DNA of 64,000 bases from Paenibacillus sp. J2TS4 (GTDB lineage Bacteria; Bacillota; Bacilli; Paenibacillales; NBRC-103111). A program made the translations under genes and the position numbers. The stretch's first letter is position 1. Every line of letters starts with the position of its first letter. Below the pieces are notes generated by a model. That model was given only the letters and a program-made list of their open reading frames with translations. It was not told where the DNA came from and searched no databases. The stretch spans positions 62,001 through 126,000 of the forward strand of contig NZ_BOSH01000010.1 in NCBI RefSeq assembly GCF_018403245.1, written 5' to 3'. This document shows, piece after piece, positions 53,841 through 63,490 of the stretch.

Positions 53841-55457
53841 ATGAGAAAATGGAAGAAGCCGACGACAAGTTTGTTAGCCGTCGCATTGAGTTTCACTGTT
53901 CTGGCAGGCTGCGGGGGCAAAGCAGACGAACCGGCAGGAAGCGGTCAAGGGGTGGAAGGTAACGGTGCAGCAGATGACAAACCGGTGTCGCTCACCTTTT
54001 ACGTGCGGCCGATCAACAACAAGTACCTGAAGAGCTACAAGGACATTGCCGCCTTCCAGGAAATTGAAAAGAAAACCAATACGAATGTGAGCTGGCAAGA
54101 GCCATCGGCCGGCGATACGTCGCAGCAATTCAACATCATGCTCGCATCCGGCAGCTATCCGGACATGATCTACTGGGGTACCGACGGCTATCCGGGCGGC
54201 TTAAGCAAGCTGCTTCAGGATGAAGTGGCCGTCAAATTGAATGATTTGATCGACAGCCATGCTCCGAATTTCAAAGCACTGCTTGACAGTAATCCGGAAT
54301 TGAAAAAGCAGATTATGCTGGATGACGGAACGATCGCCCTACTTCCAAAAATAGAGCTCGATTTGCAGCGTAACGCTTATACCGGTTTCCAGATTCGGAA
54401 GGACTGGCTTGATCAGGTCGGTATGGGGGTCCCGACTACCATCGACGAGTGGTATGCGGTTCTGAAAGCGTTTAAGGAGAAGGACCTTAACGGCAATGGC
54501 GAAGCGGATGAAATCCCGCTCGGCGAACAAAAAGGAATGGAGTCCATCCGAAACTTCGCCGCGGCTTGGGGGGTACGAACAGGCTTATATCTCGACCCGA
54601 ATTCCCAAAAAATAGAATATGGTCCACTACAACCGGCTTTCAAAGCCTATATGGAAACGATGCACCAATGGTTCGAAGAAGGGTTGATTGAGCCGGAATT
54701 CGCCTCACTGGACGGCAAGGCATTCGATGCCAAGTTTACGAACAACCAATACGGCGCCATGACCGGATATATGTCCTGGTTTGACAAGTTCAACAACCTG
54801 ATGAAAGGTGAAAATCCGGATTTCAAACTCGTCGCCGCTCCGGATCCGATCGGTCCCGGCGGGAAGCCGTACAGCAACAATGACGGGTTGATTCGTTACG
54901 TTAGCGGGGAAGGCGCTTTCATCACTTCACAGAACAAGAACCCGGAGCATTCGGTGAAGTTCCTTGACTTTATGTACGGGCAGGAAGGCTCCGATCTGTT
55001 GAACTGGGGCGTCGAAGGCGAGTCGTACCAGGTGGACAACGGCAACAAAAAGTATACGGATCAAGTGCTGAATAATAGCGAAGGATTAACTTCTGTCGAT
55101 TACATGCTCCGGTATGCGATTCCCATATACGGTTTCACCAAAATAATGGATCGTGAAGCGTGGGCTCAGCTCAGTTTGACGGCGGATGAAGCTAAAGAGG
55201 CGAATGAGATCTGGTATCAATCGGACAAATCGCTGCTGCTGCCGAATTTGACCTTGACAGCCGAGGAAAGTCAGCAATACTCTCAAATTATGAGTGAAGT
55301 CAATACCTACTTCGATGAAATGTTCATAAAGTTCATCATGGGAGTCGAGCCGCTTGAGAAATTCGACGGTTTTATCTCAACGCTGAAGAAGATGGGGATT
55401 GAAGAAGCGGTTCAAATCCAACAGGCTGCTTACGATCGCTTCCAAGCAAGAAAATGA
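53841..55457 (+). CDS. Extracellular solute-binding lipoprotein (sugar ABC transporter)
   Basis: A 538-residue lipoprotein. Signal peptide and lipobox VLAGC near residue 23, then a Gly/Asp-rich linker and a type-1 sugar-binding fold: SVSWQEP-like region, IMLASGSYPDMIYWGTDGYPGG, DLNGNGEADEIPLG. Same family as the 33653 protein but distinct in sequence. GAGAGGGG precedes the ATG at 53841. The transcript ends at 55469-55494, just before the regulator gene. Confidence 0.93.
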   Translation: MRKWKKPTTSLLAVALSFTVLAGCGGKADEPAGSGQGVEGNGAADDKPVSLTFYVRPINNKYLKSYKDIAAFQEIEKKTNTNVSWQEPSAGDTSQQFNIMLASGSYPDMIYWGTDGYPGGLSKLLQDEVAVKLNDLIDSHAPNFKALLDSNPELKKQIMLDDGTIALLPKIELDLQRNAYTGFQIRKDWLDQVGMGVPTTIDEWYAVLKAFKEKDLNGNGEADEIPLGEQKGMESIRNFAAAWGVRTGLYLDPNSQKIEYGPLQPAFKAYMETMHQWFEEGLIEPEFASLDGKAFDAKFTNNQYGAMTGYMSWFDKFNNLMKGENPDFKLVAAPDPIGPGGKPYSNNDGLIRYVSGEGAFITSQNKNPEHSVKFLDFMYGQEGSDLLNWGVEGESYQVDNGNKKYTDQVLNNSEGLTSVDYMLRYAIPIYGFTKIMDREAWAQLSLTADEAKEANEIWYQSDKSLLLPNLTLTAEESQQYSQIMSEVNTYFDEMFIKFIMGVEPLEKFDGFISTLKKMGIEEAVQIQQAAYDRFQARK

Positions 55458-55468
55458 GTTTAGCGCTT

Positions 55469-55494
55469 AAGGGAGGCCGGAGGACTCCCTTTTG
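55469..55494 (+). terminator. Rho-independent terminator
   Basis: AAGGGAG (55469-55475) pairs with CTCCCTT (55485-55491), followed by TTG. Short but well placed between the binding-protein gene and the regulator gene. Confidence 0.65.
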
Positions 55495-55570
55495 CTGCGG
55501 TCGGGCTTTCTTCTTTCTCCAATAAAATCGCTATCTGCTTATAACCCCTCCGTTCACACCGGAATTGGAT

Positions 55571-57859
55571 ATGGAGAAAGGGTGGTCGCTGTTGTTTCTT
55601 GGGAAGAAGTTCCAATTCTTTCTCAAATATTTGTTTTCTTATGTAATTGTTCTGCTGCTCCCATTGGTAACGATGGGAGTATTTGTACAGAATTTTTTGA
55701 TCGATACTTTGAAGCATGAGATCGTAGTCATCAATAATCTGAACAATCTTAACCGGGTGAAATATGTTCTGGATCAGCAGGTGCTGCAGCTTCAGAATAC
55801 AAGTACGCAGTTAATGTATGTCAACAGCAATTTGAAACCGTTTTACCAATTGAACCAGGATCCGCTGAAAGCCTGGAAAATCATGAACGAGCTGCAAAAA
55901 TATACGACGACGAACCACTTTATTCATGAAATGATGGTTTATTTCCGCGGGGAAGACCGGCTGTATTCCAATCGCAGTGTGTACACTCTGTCCATGCTGT
56001 CCGATCATATTTATCCTTATCCCAATTGGAGCAAGGAAGAGATTTATCACGATTTGAACCGGTTGACGGAACCGCTGATTCGGCCGGCCGAAATGCTTCA
56101 GGACGAAGGAAAATTCATTACGTTCCTTTATCCGATATTGCCGAGTTCCTCAACCCCATACGCTGCAGTCATTTTTATCGTGAAAGAAGAGGCGGTTCAT
56201 CGAATTCTGGAGGATGAGTTCAAGAGCTATGACGGAAACACCTTCATCCTCAATCAAAACAACGAAGTGATTACCAGTTTGGATTCTAGCGGATCCGGTC
56301 TGCCGGAACAGGTTGCGGCGGGGCTGCCGAACGACTTCGAACCGTTTACACAGACTATAAAATGGAACGGCGAAACTTATTATTCTCTCTCCGTGAAATC
56401 GAAGGAAAGCGGCTGGACCTACGTATCCACTTTGCCGGTCAGCCAGGTGTTGGCCAAGGTTACGACAGTGCAAACCTGGTTTGTGCTCGGGATCATCGCC
56501 ATTCTAACGCTGGGCGCAATGGTGATTTACGGAAGCATGAATATGAATTACAAGCCTCTCAGCCAATTAAAACGGTATACCGAGAGTATTTGGAAGCATG
56601 CGGAACCGATGAATGAGCTGGATACGGTCCGCCTGACCATCGATTCGCTATTTACTCAGAACCGCGCGCTCAACGTCAAGGTGGAAAGCAGCCGTGAAGC
56701 AGCTGAAGATTATTTGCTGGATCAGCTGCTTAAAGGGCGGAATCCGGATGCGGAGGCTTTCAACGAAGCCGGAAGGGAATGGGGGATTGTCTTTACGAAA
56801 CCAAAAATCCGGGTGGCCATTTTACACTTTCACGGAGAATCAGCTTCCGTTCCTTCCGAAGAAAGGCGGCTTTTGCTGAAATCGCTGGGTCAAGGGCTGC
56901 CCAAAAGCTATGAAGGGTATGGACGGGATCATCTTGATGAGAACAAATGGGTGATGGTGCTGGCCTGCGATGCGGATGAGGGAGCCGATCCATCCGATGA
57001 GCTGTCAGTCTTTCATCAATATGTCCGGAATCTGCTGCAACAAGGCATTACCATTGGGGTGGGCAGTGCCGTCGCGGATTGGCGCGAAGTGCCCAAATCC
57101 TACTTCGAAGCGGCCACGGCGATCGATTACCGGTTTATCAAAGGGAAGGAACAGGTCATTTTCTCCAAAGACATAATCATCGATCAGCAAACCCTGGAAG
57201 CTTATCCCCACCAAGAAATTGCGGAATTAAGGAGCGCGATCAAGCAGGGCAATTTGAACAAAATCGAGAAGCTGCTTCAGCAGCTGCAGCAATATTTGAA
57301 GGAGAACAACATGCCGCTCTTCATTGCCCGCGGTTTGTGCTTCGATCTAATCAATGTGGTGATTCAGACTATGGGTGAGATTTCTTCCCAAGGACTGCCG
57401 TCGGGCATTCATGAATATCCGGATGTCTTTCTGTTGGAAAAATACGAGACCGTAGAGGAATTCACTTCCCTCGTGAAGCAGATTTGCCGAGATATCTCAG
57501 TTCATCTTGACCGTCTGGCGGGAGAGGATAACCTGGATTTGGACATGCGAATGATGCTGTATGTCAAGCAGAACTATGCGAATCGGAATTTCTCGGTTCA
57601 GGAGATGGCGGACTATTTCAAGATGGCGCCTCCGAATCTCAGCCATTTTTTTAAGGACCGAACCGGACAGACTGTTCTTGACTTTGCGACGCAGCTCCGG
57701 ATCGATAAAGCAAAACAGCTGCTCCTATCAAGTACGCTTCCCGTTAAATCGATTGCCGAACAAACCGGCTTCGATAACGTATCCAGTTTCATCCGCCGTT
57801 TCAAACAATGGACGGGGATAACGCCCGGAGATTTTCGCAACCGGGGAGAAGTGATATAA
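55571..57859 (+). CDS. Membrane-bound AraC family sensor/regulator (YesN-like)
   Basis: A protein of about 762 residues with the same plan as the 37156-39498 regulator. One helix near the start (about 18-38, YLFSYVIVLLLPLVTMGVFV), an extracellular Cache-like sensor (about 45-300), a second helix (about 305-325, TWFVLGIIAILTLGAMVIYG), a linker, and a C-terminal AraC domain (FSVQEMADYFKMAPPNLSHFFKDRTGQTV; KSIAEQTGFDNVSSFIRRFKQWTGITP). It likely controls the importer upstream. Start uncertain: ATG 55571 has a weak site, while TTG 55592 follows AAAGGGTGG at good distance. Either keeps the first helix. Confidence 0.9.
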   Translation: MEKGWSLLFLGKKFQFFLKYLFSYVIVLLLPLVTMGVFVQNFLIDTLKHEIVVINNLNNLNRVKYVLDQQVLQLQNTSTQLMYVNSNLKPFYQLNQDPLKAWKIMNELQKYTTTNHFIHEMMVYFRGEDRLYSNRSVYTLSMLSDHIYPYPNWSKEEIYHDLNRLTEPLIRPAEMLQDEGKFITFLYPILPSSSTPYAAVIFIVKEEAVHRILEDEFKSYDGNTFILNQNNEVITSLDSSGSGLPEQVAAGLPNDFEPFTQTIKWNGETYYSLSVKSKESGWTYVSTLPVSQVLAKVTTVQTWFVLGIIAILTLGAMVIYGSMNMNYKPLSQLKRYTESIWKHAEPMNELDTVRLTIDSLFTQNRALNVKVESSREAAEDYLLDQLLKGRNPDAEAFNEAGREWGIVFTKPKIRVAILHFHGESASVPSEERRLLLKSLGQGLPKSYEGYGRDHLDENKWVMVLACDADEGADPSDELSVFHQYVRNLLQQGITIGVGSAVADWREVPKSYFEAATAIDYRFIKGKEQVIFSKDIIIDQQTLEAYPHQEIAELRSAIKQGNLNKIEKLLQQLQQYLKENNMPLFIARGLCFDLINVVIQTMGEISSQGLPSGIHEYPDVFLLEKYETVEEFTSLVKQICRDISVHLDRLAGEDNLDLDMRMMLYVKQNYANRNFSVQEMADYFKMAPPNLSHFFKDRTGQTVLDFATQLRIDKAKQLLLSSTLPVKSIAEQTGFDNVSSFIRRFKQWTGITPGDFRNRGEVI

Positions 57860-57907
57860 AGTCAGAACCTGCAAAAAGACAGATATCTCAATAAGCCCAA
57901 ACAAAAA

Positions 57908-57935
57908 CAAGCCGGATACAAAATATCGCGGCTTG
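57908..57935 (-). terminator. Terminator of the SGNH hydrolase gene
   Basis: CAAGCCG (57908-57914) pairs with CGGCTTG (57929-57935). On the minus strand the stem is followed by TTTTTGTTTG. Confidence 0.8.
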
Positions 57936-57953
57936 ATTGTGACATTAAAAATA

Positions 57954-59048
57954 TTATAAGAGCAGTGTTTTCAATACCGGTTCAAATGCGTCTGCCATCC
58001 GCAGAAAACCAAGATCCGTTGGGTGCGAACCGTCTACCGTACATTCGAAGAAATCTTCGCCCCCCAGTGACTTGGAACCGTCGAAGAAATAAATATTCAA
58101 GTCGCCTTGCTCCCGCAGCTCGTTAACAAGGGCCTGCTCGAATTGTTTGCGTTCTGTCCTCATTTGATATAAATGGGGGGTCAGCTCTTCACGAGCGTAA
58201 CGGATTCGCGACACAACCAGAATTGGAGTGAGCGGATGAGCTTCTCTATAGATTCGAATAAATTCCGGCAGGGTTTCGCGAAAAAGCTCGGTGCTTACGC
58301 AATTGCCTTCATAATCAACGACAAGACATGCCGGTTCGTCAATCTGCGATATGACCTCGGCCACCTCCGGTTCCCCCTTGCCGTTACCCGAGAAACCAAG
58401 GTTAATAAATTCCAATGGAATCCTGCGGCTCAGGATGTTGGGATAGGCCATGCCAGGACGAGAGGCGCACCCTCCTTGAGTGACCGAGGTTCCGTAGATA
58501 ATCACTTTTTTCCCGGAAGCGTAGCCAGGAGGAGCAATGACCGTCGAGTTCTCATCCAAACCGATCCATACCTCTTCCACCCCTTGATACAGGGGCAGGT
58601 TAAGGACGAGATTACGCATCGCCGGTTCCCAATCGGTATACAAGGCGCTCTCATACTCCGTGAGAGTGGCATCATACTTGGTGGTATTGACATATTTCAA
58701 GGGAGCGAAAGTGTCGGGAGCGCTCACATAACAATCGATACCGCATTGCCCGGTTGCCGGCATATGGGTCATGTTGGCTTTGTCTCTCAGCTTCACCCTG
58801 ACCGACAAGGAGGAGGAGTTGGATTGGAAGCGGATCTGCCCTCCTGCAGGGTGATTGGCCATGTGATCGACCGCTTTAGGAATAGCTTTGGTCGGCGAAG
58901 TCGGCAAGCGGCGATATTTTCTTTCCTGCGCAAACCAGGCCAAGCCTGAAACTTGAAAAGGCCGCTCTAAAGGCGAATACCAGCGTATCGCGCCATCGAA
59001 CTGTTCATTCGGGCGCATTTGGACATCATATTTTTCTAGCGAATTCAC
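57954..59048 (-). CDS. SGNH/GDSL hydrolase with N-terminal SGNH-associated domain
   Basis: A 364-residue esterase of the SGNH_hydro_3 type, without signal peptide. An N-terminal beta domain (about 1-175) precedes the hydrolase: VIIYGTSVTQGG carries the nucleophile (Ser ~188), NLGFSGNGKGEP the oxyanion Gly and Asn, DGSHPTDLGF the Asp-x-x-His pair (His ~342). It likely removes acetyl or acyl groups from sugars. AAAGG touches the ATG at 59057 but is eight bases from the GTG at 59048, which is preferred. It is convergent with the second importer module and may serve it. Confidence 0.9.
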   Translation of the reverse strand: MNSLEKYDVQMRPNEQFDGAIRWYSPLERPFQVSGLAWFAQERKYRRLPTSPTKAIPKAVDHMANHPAGGQIRFQSNSSSLSVRVKLRDKANMTHMPATGQCGIDCYVSAPDTFAPLKYVNTTKYDATLTEYESALYTDWEPAMRNLVLNLPLYQGVEEVWIGLDENSTVIAPPGYASGKKVIIYGTSVTQGGCASRPGMAYPNILSRRIPLEFINLGFSGNGKGEPEVAEVISQIDEPACLVVDYEGNCVSTELFRETLPEFIRIYREAHPLTPILVVSRIRYAREELTPHLYQMRTERKQFEQALVNELREQGDLNIYFFDGSKSLGGEDFFECTVDGSHPTDLGFLRMADAFEPVLKTLLL

Positions 59049-59080
59049 ATTACCCATCCTTTCGTGGACACAATTATGTA

Positions 59081-59106
59081 TAGCTAGTGATATTTATGGC
59101 TAGCTA
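59081..59106. promoter_or_regulatory. Inverted repeat upstream of the SGNH hydrolase
   Basis: TAGCTAG (59081-59087) and CTAGCTA (59100-59106) are inverted copies 12 bases apart, about 33 bases upstream of the start. A second one, ACCATA/TATGGT, lies near 59158-59175. Possible operators; no protein assigned. The rest of 59107-59380 shows nothing clear. Confidence 0.3.
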
Positions 59107-59380
59107 GGCGATAGAAGAGATTCATAGGCCGATGAAGCCATAATCTAAATTTGATAAGACCATAATTTATATGGTTGTAAATGTCAACCTATGGCTGGAT
59201 AAAAATTTGGACAAGCAGCTCGGCCCCTCCCAAATATACGACCAAAACCATTTATCGCCCTTCCATATTTCGGTTCTTCCTCTTAAATAATAGGATACTA
59301 AGTGATCACTCCATAGTGGATGTTAGACATTTCCATGTAATTAAGGATAATATTGGAGGTACCAAGCGTATAAGGAGGAC

Positions 59381-59782
59381 TTGTTCGGACCTGTGATAAA
59401 AAGAATAATTCCAATTGTTATCTCGTTGGAATGCATAGCCATCTTGTTCTCAAATTTGCTGTTTTATCTGATACAACCAGAACCCTCTCTTTCATGGATA
59501 ATAAAGTCAATCCGATTGATCCCTGTTATTTTCGCTGCGTATTTACTCATTGTACATTTTGTTAACCGTCGCGTAACCTATATGAACTATTTATGGTACT
59601 TTATTATTTCTCTAGCTACATCCAGTTTCAGTATTGGCTTTTTAATGTTTGATATTGTTGAAAATCAAGTTAGATATGACTTTTTCCAACGATTGATAAC
59701 CGGGAATTACTTTAGCTTGTTATTCGACTTAATAGCGATCTTTTACATTATAAAAAGAATGAGTGTCAAAAATCATGAATGA
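59381..59782 (+). CDS. Small four-helix membrane protein, hypothetical
   Basis: A ~133-residue integral membrane protein with four predicted helices (about 8-30, 40-58, 68-90, 105-122) and a short basic tail (IIKRMSVKNHE). No family recognised. TAAGGAGG lies only two bases before the TTG at 59381 and 14 before the GTG at 59393, so the start is undecided. The stop is directly followed by a T-run and then a hairpin at 59817. It is AT-rich compared with its neighbours. Confidence 0.6.
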   Translation: MFGPVIKRIIPIVISLECIAILFSNLLFYLIQPEPSLSWIIKSIRLIPVIFAAYLLIVHFVNRRVTYMNYLWYFIISLATSSFSIGFLMFDIVENQVRYDFFQRLITGNYFSLLFDLIAIFYIIKRMSVKNHE

Positions 59783-59816
59783 CTAGGGCTCTTTTTTTCT
59801 AATAATGAAGCGGCAG

Positions 59817-59852
59817 GGGACGTTTCCGGTGCTAGACGGGAACGTTCCCTCT
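59817..59852 (+). terminator. Terminator-like hairpin
   Basis: GGGGACGTTTCC pairs, with two G-U-type positions, with GGGAACGTTCCC, followed by TCTATTTCTTCC. The remaining gap to 60105 has no gene. Confidence 0.6.
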
Positions 59853-60105
59853 ATTTCTTCCTCGAAATGAAAAGAGTGCCGAACTGCTTTTCGACTCTCT
59901 AGAGCGAATTTTTATTTGCAGCCTTGTATGTTTCAAATCCTTATAGGAATGTTGCAAATGTATTCTTATTCGTTTTTTAAACCCTCATATAGTCGGAACC
60001 AAAAATAGAACTCGAGTCGCGAAACGCTAGACCGATGCCATCAATTGTAACGCACGAAAGACTTCATTTGCGATGATTTGGATAAACGTCTTGGGGTTGT
60101 CATGA

Positions 60106-60969
60106 TTATTTTACCGATATTGTTCCATTTTGGCTGAGGAGCTCCAATTGATTTGCTGCACCCCCAATTGCGCCTTCAACAGATTTTTCCGTACTCTGAT
60201 GTTCCCTAAACCCGTCTAAATCTATGCTTATATCGGATGAATCACTATTAGCTCTAACCGATAAAGAACCGGGAGCTGCTTTATAAGACACTGAGATATC
60301 CCCTGATTTTGTTTCAACGCGTAATGACTTTCCTTCTTGTATCTCTTTAATGGATACTTCACCATTTATCGAAGTGATTTCGATCTCCGGACTAGTCACA
60401 CCGCTTATATAGCTGCCACCGCTAATGGAGGTTACTTTTAACTCGTTAAGCGAACTGTTCTTCAAGGTGAGTTCTCCGTCGTTGGATGTAAATTCACCCT
60501 TGTCTGCCGACAGTCCTTCCAGGATTTCAGTACCTGAATCGTTGGAAATGACAATGTGATGGGCCGCTACATCCTTCATCTTAATGTCACCCGCCCCGTT
60601 GTTCAGCTTAATCATATCGACTTCATTGTCGGGAATGGATATATAGATCGTACCTTTCTTGCCAAAACTGAACCCATCCATGCCGCCCTCGTCTTGCTGG
60701 GTAACGACAATTTTATTCCCGTCATGAGTAATGGTTACGGGGTCGCTCTTCTTGTCTTGCTGTTTCCCTTTACAAACGATAGTTATTTGCCGGGATTCCG
60801 AATTTTTGAACTCCATATCCCAGGAATCATTGTTAATTTCTATTTCTTCAATGAGGTTTGCCTCATAGGAAGCTTTACTTTCAAAGTTCTGCTTCCCCGG
60901 TCCTTGGCAGCCAACAGCTAGCCCGCCAACCATAGTCAGGACCATCGTAACGAATATGATTTTTTGCAA
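60106..60969 (-). CDS. DUF4097 family beta-strand repeat lipoprotein
   Basis: A 287-residue lipoprotein. Lipobox LAVGC near residue 21, then a right-handed beta-helix-like repeat domain with recurring patterns such as IKLNNGAGDIKMKDV, IVISNDSGTEILEGL, VTSISGGSYISGV and VETKSGDISVSYKA, the sign of DUF4097 (adhesin-like). The start is TTG at 60969 with GGGAGG ten bases upstream. It is the last gene after an ABC exporter pair, 35 bases from it, and probably belongs to the same operon; such genes often go with envelope-stress or bacteriocin-defence systems. Exact role unknown. Confidence 0.85.
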   Translation of the reverse strand: MQKIIFVTMVLTMVGGLAVGCQGPGKQNFESKASYEANLIEEIEINNDSWDMEFKNSESRQITIVCKGKQQDKKSDPVTITHDGNKIVVTQQDEGGMDGFSFGKKGTIYISIPDNEVDMIKLNNGAGDIKMKDVAAHHIVISNDSGTEILEGLSADKGEFTSNDGELTLKNSSLNELKVTSISGGSYISGVTSPEIEITSINGEVSIKEIQEGKSLRVETKSGDISVSYKAAPGSLSVRANSDSSDISIDLDGFREHQSTEKSVEGAIGGAANQLELLSQNGTISVK

Positions 60970-61004
60970 AACGTTTATCCTCCCTTCATTTTCTGGTGAA
61001 AATA

Positions 61005-61709
61005 TTAACGCACATCGACTTTGTGCACTTTGTAAAAAGAAAGATACCCGATGATTAGGCCCAACAGACAGAGTACAATCGGGATGGCTATGAATTGGAA
61101 CAAGCTGGTCGAGCTTCCCCCATCCGAAACCGTTGCATTAATGACAAATCCAATGATGACAGCCGAAGTAATGGTGGAAGCCGTGGATTTTTTTCTCATG
61201 CCAAAGGATAAAGGAATCAAGCTGATTCCAGCTACCATCACTGCGTTTATCAACGTTGCTGGAATGGCGGCCGCCATTTCATCTATACGAACCGGTGCTT
61301 CAAATAAACCTATTATCGGATTCAAGAAGTAGGATAACAGATTAATGATCAACGTCGTTAAGAGGATGCTGAAGAAACAGAATCCAAAGACAATGGATAG
61401 TTTGGCTTGAATAATTTTTTTCCGCTGCAGCGGGTAAGTAAACAGCACTTGAATCATGTTGTTCTTGTATTCCTCAATAACTAAACGCGATAAGATAACG
61501 CTTGAGAAAATGATATACACGATGCGAATCAAAATATTTGTTAAAGACATGAATGCGGCATAATCCAGAAACATGTGGCTGCTTTCACCGTGAGAGCCCC
61601 ACGCCATTAAAGCGACGGCAGCGAAAATCGCGGCAATGCAAAGGGCTAATCCTTTAAAATAACTGGATACGTTACTTTTTTCCCACTCAAGTTGAATAAG
61701 TTTAAGCAT
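61005..61709 (-). CDS. ABC-2 type transporter permease (BcrB/lantibiotic-immunity type)
   Basis: A 234-residue membrane protein with six helices. LKLIQLEWEKSNVSSYFKGL and SRLVIEEYKNNMIQVLFTYPLQRKKIIQAKL are typical of the ABC-2 permeases that accompany BcrA-type ATPases in bacitracin or lantibiotic self-protection. The ATG at 61709 has GGAGGC seven bases upstream and overlaps the ATPase end by eight bases; the frame to 61724 is not needed. It works with the ATPase at 61702-62433. Substrate unknown. Confidence 0.88.
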   Translation of the reverse strand: MLKLIQLEWEKSNVSSYFKGLALCIAAIFAAVALMAWGSHGESSHMFLDYAAFMSLTNILIRIVYIIFSSVILSRLVIEEYKNNMIQVLFTYPLQRKKIIQAKLSIVFGFCFFSILLTTLIINLLSYFLNPIIGLFEAPVRIDEMAAAIPATLINAVMVAGISLIPLSFGMRKKSTASTITSAVIIGFVINATVSDGGSSTSLFQFIAIPIVLCLLGLIIGYLSFYKVHKVDVR

Positions 61710-62433
61710 ATAGATTGCCTCCATGAATTAGATTGATGAAGTACTCTTCTAACGAACCGGTATTTTGCTTTCGGATGGCCTCCATCTTTACTTCCTTTAA
61801 TAATTTCCCATGATGAATAATGCCAATGGTATCGGCGACAGATTCGATTTCCGACACGATATGGCTCGAAATTAATATAGTAGTCCCGTATTTCTCTTTC
61901 AAAAGCAAAAGAAGATCGCGGATGTCCTTAATCCCGATAGGATCCAATCCATTGATAGGTTCATCCAGAATGAGGATTTCCGGTTTCGTAACAATCGCCC
62001 GCGCAATCCCTAACCGCTGCTTCATTCCTAATGAAAATTCATTGATTTTCTTGTTCCCTACTCCGTGAAGACCTACGATTCCAAGCGTTTCCCTGATCGC
62101 TGTCTTATCGCCATAGCCAACGTATTTACAATGAAACTCCAAATTTTGCTCCGCCGTTAGCCGGTCATAAAACACAGGATATTCAATGATGCTGCCTATC
62201 TTTTTTAAGTATTGATAAGATGTTGGCAGAATCGGCTGATTAAAAACTTTAATTACACCGGAAGATGGTTTGACCAGATTTAAAATCATTTTCATGATGG
62301 TTGTTTTACCAGCCCCATTCGGGCCTAAAAATCCATAGATCTCCCCCCTGCTGATGCTCATATTGACATTCGATATCGTTTCCGTGCCTTTGAAGGTCTT
62401 GCTTACTTGATTGATTTCAATGACAGCTTCCAC
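61702..62433 (-). CDS. ABC transporter ATPase (BcrA type)
   Basis: A 243-residue ATPase. Walker A is GPNGAGKTT (around residues 38-46), signature FSLGMKQRLGIARAIV (around 132-147), Walker B EILILDEPINGLDP, switch His in ISSHIVSEIE. DRLTAEQNLEFHCKYVG is typical of the drug-resistance/lantibiotic exporters. The start is GTG at 62433 with GGGAGG eight bases upstream. It forms an exporter with the downstream permease. A direct repeat at 62483-62504 in its promoter suggests control by the divergent OmpR-type regulator. Confidence 0.92.
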   Translation of the reverse strand: MEAVIEINQVSKTFKGTETISNVNMSISRGEIYGFLGPNGAGKTTIMKMILNLVKPSSGVIKVFNQPILPTSYQYLKKIGSIIEYPVFYDRLTAEQNLEFHCKYVGYGDKTAIRETLGIVGLHGVGNKKINEFSLGMKQRLGIARAIVTKPEILILDEPINGLDPIGIKDIRDLLLLLKEKYGTTILISSHIVSEIESVADTIGIIHHGKLLKEVKMEAIRKQNTGSLEEYFINLIHGGNLYA

Positions 62434-62482
62434 TCTGATTTCCTCCCGAATTCATATTGATGTGCTACACTAAGCTTAAGGA

Positions 62483-62504
62483 ATGAAAGTAAAATCAAAG
62501 TAAA
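62483..62504 (-). promoter_or_regulatory. Tandem 11-bp direct repeat, candidate response-regulator box
   Basis: ATGAAAGTAAA (62483-62493) and ATCAAAGTAAA (62494-62504) are direct copies exactly one helical turn apart, ~50-70 bases upstream of the exporter start. Such head-to-tail sites are usual for OmpR-family dimers. The remaining gap 62505-62770 shows no clear promoter. Confidence 0.5.
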
Positions 62505-62770
62505 CGCTGCGGAAAATACTCGTAATATTTTTAATTGGAAAAATATATACTCGGCAATAAAGAATTCAAAGCTCATGAAGTGGAGAAAGAAAGATGCTTC
62601 CAGGGCGAGTTTTGGCTTTGTATTCCTACCATCCGAAGGCCCATCCAAATAGAAGGAATACAAAACAAGATGTTTGAAGCTTCGGAGGCACTTTCCTTCG
62701 GAACGGAATGAGAGCTTTCTTTAGTGCCACATATATAGATAGGTTAGATTTGAAATGAGGGAAGATTCGA

Positions 62771-63490
62771 ATGGAATCGGCAAAAATATTAGTCGTAGAC
62801 GATGAAGTCGGAATATCAAAATTATTGGAAATTACATTAAAGAAAGAAAATTTCACCGACATAGACACCGCATCGACGGGCAAAAGTGCGCTGCAACACA
62901 TCAAAGAAAAAGCTTATGATATTATTTTGCTCGATATCATGCTGCCGGATATAAGCGGTTTTGAATTATGTACGGAGATGAGGAAAAATACGAATGCGCC
63001 CATTATTTTTATTAGCGCGCGCTCCACTGACTTCGACAAATTAACGGGGTTAGGAATCGGCGGAGATGATTATATAACGAAGCCTTTTAATCCATTGGAG
63101 GTCATTGCCCGAATCAAAGCGATTCTTCGCCGGCAAAGGATGATGGAAAACACACATCAACAAAACACGGTGTACGATTATGGATACTTTACTTTCCATC
63201 CCGAATCCGCAACGTTAACCGTGAAGAATCAACCTGTAGAATGCACAGCTAAGGAGTTGGAGCTGCTGCATTTCTTTTGCAAGCACCCCAATCATATTTT
63301 CACGACAGCCCAGCTTTATGAATTGGTATGGGGAAATGAGGTGTTCGGGGAAGAGAAAACGGTCACGATCCATATCTCCAAGCTGCGCAAAAAACTCGGC
63401 GATGATACCCGCAAGCCAAAAATCATCTTGAATTTGCGGGGAATCGGCTATAAATTCATCCCCCCGAACGAGGCGTTACAATGCGAATAA
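62771..63490 (+). CDS. OmpR/PhoB family response regulator
   Basis: A 239-residue two-component regulator. Receiver: acidic pair DD (10-11), phospho-acceptor Asp55 in ILLDIMLPD, Lys in YITKPFNP. The C-terminal winged helix (about 135-232) reads ECTAKELELLHFFCKHPNHIFTTAQLYELVWGN and VTIHISKLRKKLGDD. TGAGGGAAG precedes the ATG at 62771. It is divergent from the ABC exporter and overlaps the histidine kinase gene by ten bases, so it forms a sensor-exporter module. Confidence 0.95.
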   Translation: MESAKILVVDDEVGISKLLEITLKKENFTDIDTASTGKSALQHIKEKAYDIILLDIMLPDISGFELCTEMRKNTNAPIIFISARSTDFDKLTGLGIGGDDYITKPFNPLEVIARIKAILRRQRMMENTHQQNTVYDYGYFTFHPESATLTVKNQPVECTAKELELLHFFCKHPNHIFTTAQLYELVWGNEVFGEEKTVTIHISKLRKKLGDDTRKPKIILNLRGIGYKFIPPNEALQCE

